Shown: piece after piece, positions 5,657-11,165 of the stretch
How positions within the stretch are numbered: the first letter of the stretch is position 1
Layout of the letters: each line of letters begins with the position of its first letter
Assembly (NCBI GenBank): GCA_964580585.1
Contig: CAZOKZ010000101.1
Span: 1 to 11,165 of the forward strand
DNA length: 11,165 nt
Origin: CAZOKZ01 sp964580585
Lineage (GTDB): Bacteria; Sumerlaeota; Sumerlaeia; SLMS01; JAHLLQ01
Reading direction: 5' to 3'
Translations under genes and position numbers: made by a program
Notes under the pieces: model-generated
The model's database searches: none
What the model saw: the letters and a program-made list of their open reading frames with translations, nothing else
Told to the model about the DNA's origin: nothing

Positions 5657-8600
5657 ATGTTTACTTTAATTAATAAGGCTGTTCCTGGCAGTCGATCCGT
5701 TCTGTTGTGGGTCCTATTATCGATCTTTCCCTGTTTGGTAAATGCGGCGCCTCCGCCGACTCCAACCCCTCCGGATTTAGTTTTCAGCAGCGATACCGGT
5801 TGGTACGACTGGGACAACCTTACGGCGATTGCCGCGCCAACCTTCAGGGGGACGGCAGGGTCCGGGTATTACGTATGGTTGTATCGCGATTCGGGGTTTC
5901 TCATCGGTGAAGGTTATGCCGGTTTCGATGGTATTTATAGTATCACGTCAACGGTGAGTATGAGCGATGGGCTCCATACAATCCGAGTTACCCAGGCAAC
6001 TCATCCTGGTGGTGAAGTAAGTGGTTTTTCGGACCCCCTTCAAATCCAGATCGACACAACGCCGCCTTCTCCGAATCCCCCTGCGCCGCCCGACTTAATT
6101 AACACCAGCGACACGGGATTTTCGGACTCGGATAACGTGACGGCGGACACGACACCGACTTTCACGGGTACGGGTGAAAACCTGACCGTGGCGCATTTGC
6201 TGGACGCTGGGCTTTCGGAATATGCTACTGGGAATGTGTTTAGCGGTGTGTATGAAATCACGGTGCCGGGAACGGGAAACGGGGTGTATTTTTTCCGGGT
6301 CCAACTCGAAGACGCGGCAGGCAATCGAACGGCGATCAGTTCGACGACCACCGTCCAGATCGACACGGTTGCACCGACGGTTTCCACGCCAGACATGGAC
6401 CCGTCGAGCGATACGGGGGTGTCGAATACCGACAATATTACGTCGGACTTTGGCCCGATATTTAACGGGACGGCCGAACCGCTGACCCAAATTTTACTGT
6501 ATGGAAATTATATCAATGAGACCCACATGTATTGGGGAACTACCACAACGGATGGCACGGGACACTGGACGTACGATATTCCGGGCGCGTTGAGCAATGG
6601 CACGTTCTGGATTCAGGCTCGTGCCGTTGACGCGGCGGGCAATATGGGAATTTCGGGGAACTTGATTTTCATTGTGGACGATAATCCGCCCTGGGTTTCG
6701 ACGCCGAATTTGGCGGATGCAAGCGACACGGGTTCGTCGAATACCGATAACCTGACAAACGATACGACACCAACCTTTACGGGCACGGCAGAGACCAATA
6801 CGACGATTGAAATTCGCGTGGATGGCACTCCGCGTGGCAGCGGGACATGCACTTCGGGGGTCTGGTCGGTTACAACGTCGGCATTATCCGAAGGCAACCA
6901 CACGATTCAGGCCTGGGTAACCGACCCGGCAGGGAACTACTCCCAAGGGGGATCGTTGCCGATCGTGATCGATGTTACCGCGCCGACGGTTTCCACCCCA
7001 GACCTTGTCGATTCGAGCGATACGGGCGCATCGAACACCGATAATTGGACCAACGACAATACGCCGACGTTTACCGGTTCGGGGGAAAACGGTTCGACGA
7101 TTGAAATTTACGTCGATTCAACTTTGCACGGCACCGGAACCGTTTCGAGCGGAAGCTGGAGCGTTACGGCATCGACTATCTTGGGCGATGGAAGCCACTC
7201 CATTCGCGCGCGTGCCGTTGATGCAGCAGGCAACACCAGGGACTCTTTGAATTTGGCTATATACCTCGATACAACGTTGCCGACTCCAGGAACCCCCGAT
7301 TTATGGGATTCGAGCGATTCAGGCATATCAAACACGGATAATTGGACAAATGTCACCCATCCTGTTTTTACGGGATCTGGAGAAGTAGGGTCAACGGTTC
7401 AACTGATGGTCAATACCACCGTGCTTGCGACGGGTATCGTTCCAGGCACCGGTGTGTGGACAATAGGGTCGGGAACCGCATTGCCCGACTTTACGCATGC
7501 AATTTACGCGCGTGCAACCGACGTGGCGGGCAATGTTGCTACCTCTGGTTCTCTGAACGTCACCATCGATACAAATCCTCCTGGTGTAGCGCCTCCGGAT
7601 TTGTTGGCATCGAGCGATTCGGGTGTTTCCAGCACGGATAATATCACAAACAACAACACGCCGTCGCTTGCGGGAAATGTGAGTGAGTCGGGAACGACCG
7701 TGCAAGTTCGCCGCAACGGCACGCCGCTTGGATCGGCAACGGTTGTGGGGAATTCCTGGACGTTTACCTCGCCATCTTTGACCGAAGGCGTAAACTCGCT
7801 CACGGCCCATGCAACCGACGGAGCGGGTAATACGGGGAATTCATCGGCGTTGGCGGTTACCATCGATACTACCGCGCCGACGTGCTCGAGACCCGACATG
7901 ATTGCGGCGGACGATACGGGAAGTTCCAGTTCCGACAACATCACCTCTGTTCTTGCCCCCCGATTTACAGGATCGATCTCGGAGAGCAATTGTCGCCTGA
8001 GAATGTACGCGGGCGCTACGCAGGTAGCCGATGTTCAAGCCATCGATACGAACTATAACGTTCAAATTAATCCTTTGTCCGATGGTACGTACAACATGTC
8101 CGCGCGGGCGGAAGACGTAGCTGGAAATCTGGGCGCTTCCTCGGCGTTGCTTCCAATCATCATCGATTCCGCGCCGCCTTTGATAACCTTCGTGGGTATT
8201 GCCAGTAATAACGCTGATCCTACATTGGCAAAGGAAGGCGATCAAATTACGGTAACCTTTGCGGTTAATGGATCACTCTCAGGCGCGCCCGGTATTACGA
8301 TTGGTGGCACCTCTGTAACTCCGGTGTACTCGGCGGGTGATATATGGAGCGGAACGATCACCGTCGCGGCAGCAACGCCGGAAGGAGCAATGACGTTCCT
8401 GATCAATAACGTTCGCGATACTGCGGGCAACACCGCTTCCCCCGTCACGACAACAACGAACGGGTCGAGTGTCACCGTCGACAAGACGAGCCCGACGCTT
8501 TCGCCGGTATCGATCTCTAGCAGCAATCTCGACCCTTCGCTGGCTAAACTAGGCGACGTGCTCACATTGACGTTTACGTCGAATGAACCCCTCGGGGGAA

Positions 8601-11165
8601 TTCCGGGTGTAACGATGGGCGGGACCCTGGTCGTGCCAGTGAACACGACAGGTAACACATGGAGTGGGACGATTACGGTTGGGGCGACTCCACCCGAAGG
8701 ACCAGTGGTGTTCCAGATTAACAATGTTCGCGATGCAGCGGGCAATCTTGCTGCCTCTGTGAACACGACAACCAACGGGTCTCACGTAACGGTTGATAAG
8801 TCAGCGCCGACGTTGTCACCGGTTTCGATTTTGAGCAGCAATGCCGATCCGTCGCTGGCTAAGTTGGGCGATGTGATTACAATCGAGTTCACGGCGAGCG
8901 AAACACTTGTTGGAGTTCCGGGTTTGACGATTGGCGGAACCCTGGTCGCGCCGGTGAATACAACAGGCAATACATGGAGTGGGACGATTACGGTTGGGGC
9001 GACTCCACCCGAAGGGCTGGTATTGTNNNNNNNNNNNNNNNNNNNNNNNNNNNNNNNNNNNNNNNNNNNNNNNNNNNNNNNNNNNNNNNNNNNNNNNNNN
9101 NNNNNNNNNNNNNNNNNNNNNNNNNNACATGGAGTGGGACGATTACGGTTGGGGCGACTCCACCCGAAGGGCTGGTATTGTTCCAGGTCAACAATGTACG
9201 CGACACCGCAGGGAACGTTGCCGCTCCGGTTAGCACGACGACGAACGGTACACACGTAACGGTTGATAAGACAGGCCCGGCGTTGGCGCCTGTTTCCATC
9301 GTCAGCAGCAACCCAAGTTCCGTCTGGGCCAAGGAAGGCGATGTTGTAACGCTTCTGTTCACGTCGAACGAATTGCTGGCCGCGACGCCGACCGTGACGC
9401 TGGCGGGTAAAGCAGCCACCGTGTCGAACGGTGGCGGAAACAATTGGCAAGCGTCCGTCACTATTTCTTCGAGCGATCCCGAAGGCACCGTGGCGTTTGC
9501 CATCGGTAATTTGATTGATGTGGCGGGTAACGCCGGGGCGTCGGTAAACGCGACGACGAATGGCAGCGATGTTACCATTGATATGACGCCTCCGACCGTG
9601 GTGTTGAATCAGGCCATCGCGCAAAACGATCCAACAAATACGTCGCCTGTCGTGTTCGATGTGACGTTCAACGAACCGATTATGGGCTTCGACGAAAACG
9701 ACGTGGCCATTTCGGGCATCGCAGGCGCGCCGGTGATCAACGTGACGATGGTGGCAACGGATTACGTGGTTTCCGTTGGCGGTATGGGGGACGGAGAAAC
9801 CGTGGTGGCGTCGATTCCTGCGGGCGGTGTGTTCGATATCGCCGGGAATGCGAACCTGGCATCCACCAGCACCGACAACGCAGTGTTGTTCGACGGTACG
9901 CCTCCGTCCCTGACGTTCGTGTCGATTGCGAGCAACAACGTTGATCCGACGCTGGCGAAAGCGGGCGATACGATCACAGTGGAATTCACGGCGAGTGAAC
10001 CGCTGGCGGGTGTGCCCGGTTTAACCATTGGGGGCGAGATTTCCGCGCCCGTCAACACCACAGGAAATGATTGGAAAGGCAGCATCACGGTTCCTGGGGC
10101 GGCTCCGCAAGGTCCAACGATATTCACCATCTCGAACATACGCGACGCGGCGGGGAATACAGCCGTTCCGGTTACCACAACCAGCGATTCCAGTACGATG
10201 ACGATTGATACTGTTGCACCCACGGTAACGATTGATCAAGCCGTTGCGCAAAACGATCCGACGAACGCTTCACCTATTGTGTTTGATGTTCAATTCAGCG
10301 AACCGGTGACGGGCTTCGATGCGAACGATGTGGATTTGAGCGCCAGCACTGTGCTGGGAACGCTCGTGGCGAATGTAACTGGATCGGATGCGACTTACAC
10401 AGTCAGTGTTTCAGGCATGACCGGGGACGGAGACGTGATCGCTTCGATTATCGCGGCTGCTGGGGTCGATGCTGCTGGAAACGCCAGTGAAAATTCGACC
10501 AGCAACGACAATGTGGTGGCGTACGATACGACTTCACCGACCGTGGTGCTGACTTCGACGCCCGACGTTGATGGCGGCTACTTCAATGGGCCGTTGACAA
10601 TGACCGCAACGTTTACCGATGCGCATGCGGTCAGTGGATTCGACCCGCAAAACCCGGCCGATTTGATACTTGGTGGAACGGGTAGTGCTTCGGTTGGTCC
10701 GGCGACACAACTGGGCAACGTGTTGACGTACACCATTACACCGACCAGCCAGGGAACCATCACGCAAACGATTCTGGCAGGCGCGGCCCTTGATGCGGCA
10801 GGCAACGCCAGCTTGGTTTCAAATACATTCACGTTCTCGTACGACAACGTTCCGCCGGAAGAGGTTTGCGGATTGGAATTCTCGTTGATGGGACCGTCGT
10901 TGACCAGTTCCACCACAGCGCTCTTGACGGTCGGATTCGATGAATTGGTCGAAAATGTGAATGCGGCCTCATTCAACATTTCCGGTCCGGGGATCATATC
11001 TGACGTGCAACCGGCCGTGCAACCCGACACCGATTTCCTGATCGAGGTTACGGCAACGGGCTTGGGCGATGTCGAACTATCGTTCAATGTCCCGTCGAAT
11101 ATCACCGATCTGGCGGGTAACGTATTTGCTAATATTAATAACTCTTCCGCGCAGGTGGAGTTTAT
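5657..11165 (+). CDS. Giant exported multi-Ig-repeat protein (partial at 3' end, interrupted by an assembly gap)
   Basis: Predicted extracellular adhesin- or stalk-like protein, open at the right edge. Starting at 5657, residues 1-30 form a signal peptide (hydrophobic SVLLWVLLSIF, cleavage after LVNA30), followed by a Pro-rich APPPTPTPP linker. Next come eight Big_13-like Ig repeats (5771-8179), each opening with a PDL-x-x-SSDTG-like motif and closing near DAAGN and IDTTAPT. Then follow B-type repeats with an SSNADPSLAK-like motif, two C-type (Big_12-like) repeats, a D module (10540-10851) and the E module (10852-11165). The frame changes across the N gap at 9027-9126. Joining the identical 55-nt flanks restores one frame with no stop up to 11165, at least 1784 codons. 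Because E precedes the FG-GAP propeller in the upstream gene, a propeller probably follows here too (inference). No lipobox is present at the signal peptide, and no catalytic motif was seen. Confidence 0.88.
5771..8179 (+). repeat. Eight tandem Big_13-like Ig repeats
   Basis: Repeat starts are at 5771, 6089, 6389, 6704, 6998, 7295, 7595 and 7892, a period of 294-318 nt (about 98-106 aa). The shared pattern is P-(D/N)-(L/M)-xx-(S/A/T/D)-(S/D)-D-(T/S)-G, then (T/S)-D-N-x-T, then P-x-F-x-G, and late in the unit (D/A)-xx-GN followed by the Asp-containing linker IDTTAPT or similar. This matches bacterial Ig-like repeats of large adhesins (Pfam Big_13, by recognition). The first unit is the most divergent and lacks the usual DAAGN. 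Such repeats normally form an extended, often calcium-stiffened stalk. Confidence 0.85.
8972..9181 (+). repeat. Two identical 55-nt copies flanking the assembly gap
   Basis: 8972-9026 and 9127-9181 are identical over all 55 nt, and the first ends exactly where the Ns begin while the second starts exactly where they end. The first 44 nt also match 8657-8700 in the previous repeat unit exactly. Such abutting identical ends are what de Bruijn-graph contigs show at an unresolved repeat, where the overlap equals the k-mer size (55 is a common value). Confidence 0.9.
9027..9126. other. Assembly gap of 100 N (placeholder length)
   Basis: Exactly 100 unknown bases lie inside the third B-type repeat. 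Codons start at positions congruent to 2 mod 3 before the gap and to 1 mod 3 after it, so a literal 100-base gap breaks the frame and creates a false stop at 9257-9259. The true distance between the 55-nt copies should be 0 (simple overlap) or a multiple of about 315 nt (extra repeat units). Confidence 0.95.
9595..10539 (+). repeat. C-type Ig repeats interleaved with a B-type repeat
   Basis: The order is C1 (9595-9906), B5 (9907-10221), C2 (10222-10539). C1 and C2 share QA-(I/V)-AQNDPTN-x-SP-(V/I)-VFDV, a (N/S)EP strand, GFD-x-NDV and GM-x-GDG, the pattern of Big_12-like bacterial Ig domains. B5 keeps the SNNVDPTLAK, GLTIGG and RDAAGN motifs of the B family. Confidence 0.75.
10852..11165 (+). 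repeat. E module copy 2, cut by the window edge
   Basis: Starts PPEEVCG and ends QVEF, aligning along its length with 3636-3950 of the upstream gene. Shared features are a Cys seven or eight residues into the module, GPxxTS, a strand with E-x-V-xx-V, FxISGPG, a PDT turn, (T/S)-x-TG, DxAGN and (A/Q)-(D/V)-EF. In the upstream gene the next residues begin the FG-GAP propeller. Confidence 0.75.

Larger units (their letters stand above)
8180..9594 (+). repeat. Four B-type Ig-like repeats spanning the gap
   Basis: Units start near 8180, 8495, 8810 and 9280, with a 315-nt period in the uninterrupted part. Motifs are (I/S)SSN-x-DPSLAK-x-GD, an (I/M)GGT turn, WSGTITV, PEG, NNVRD-x-AGN and TTTNGS-x-VTVDK. 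The third unit is cut by the N gap. The fourth is divergent (SSNPSSVWAKEGD). A fifth B unit lies at 9907-10221, between the two C units. Probably Ig-like by strand pattern and the AGN motif; no Pfam family is named with confidence. Confidence 0.75.

Noticed and set aside
9257..9259. Stop codon ending the third gene
   Set aside because: It appears only if the 100 Ns are taken as a true length. Overlap of the 55-nt copies, or the continuing domain pattern, puts the gene in another frame with no stop to 11165.
5771..9594. Regular roughly 300-nt repeats as a CRISPR array or non-coding satellite
   Set aside because: The repeats are in frame, diverge at synonymous sites and encode Ig-like domains; there is no short-repeat/spacer structure.

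Overview
The window holds parts of three very large genes, all on the + strand, for exported, repeat-built surface or secreted proteins. They are a few codons of an upstream gene (1-62), one complete gene (642-5186, 1514 codons) and a third gene entered at 5657 and still open at the right edge (11165). Nothing enzymatic, no RNA gene and no mobile-element gene could be supported. Coding DNA is moderately GC-rich (sample lines 40-62 % GC). The spacers contain much more AT-rich stretches (12 G/C in 60 at 5341-5400). Signal peptides, an IgGFc-binding-like N-terminal domain, SdrD B-like, bacterial Ig-like and FG-GAP repeats suit a free-living Gram-negative-type bacterium with large extracellular proteins, such as Planctomycetota/PVC, Hydrogenedentota or Myxococcota. 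No lineage marker is present, so this is only a guess. A 100-N gap suggests a draft, possibly metagenomic, scaffold.

Layout: 1-62 is the tail of an upstream gene whose last 19 residues match the end of the complete gene at 14 of 19 positions. 63-641 is non-coding and carries a 15-bp hairpin at 86-122, a second hairpin at 538-571 and a good ribosome binding site. 642-5186 encodes signal peptide, IgGFc-binding-like domain, an Ig-like spacer, two SdrD B-like domains, two further Ig-like modules, an E module and seven FG-GAP repeats. 5187-5656 is a second spacer with a hairpin that uses the same 12-nt arms as the first one, followed by a 9-bp inverted repeat and an AT-rich island. 5657-11165 encodes signal peptide, eight Big_13-like Ig repeats, then five B-type and two C-type Ig repeats, a D module and the same E module that precedes the propeller in the complete gene.

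The genes look like a tandem family assembled from a shared stock of domains. The two C-termini that can be seen share the propeller ending, and both end in the same hairpin. Because the third gene's sequence stops inside the E module, it probably runs on into an FG-GAP propeller outside the window. The most useful technical result concerns the gap at 9027-9126. It is flanked by two identical 55-nt copies, its N length breaks the reading frame, and overlapping the copies restores one continuous frame. The apparent stop at 9257-9259 is therefore an artefact of the placeholder length.
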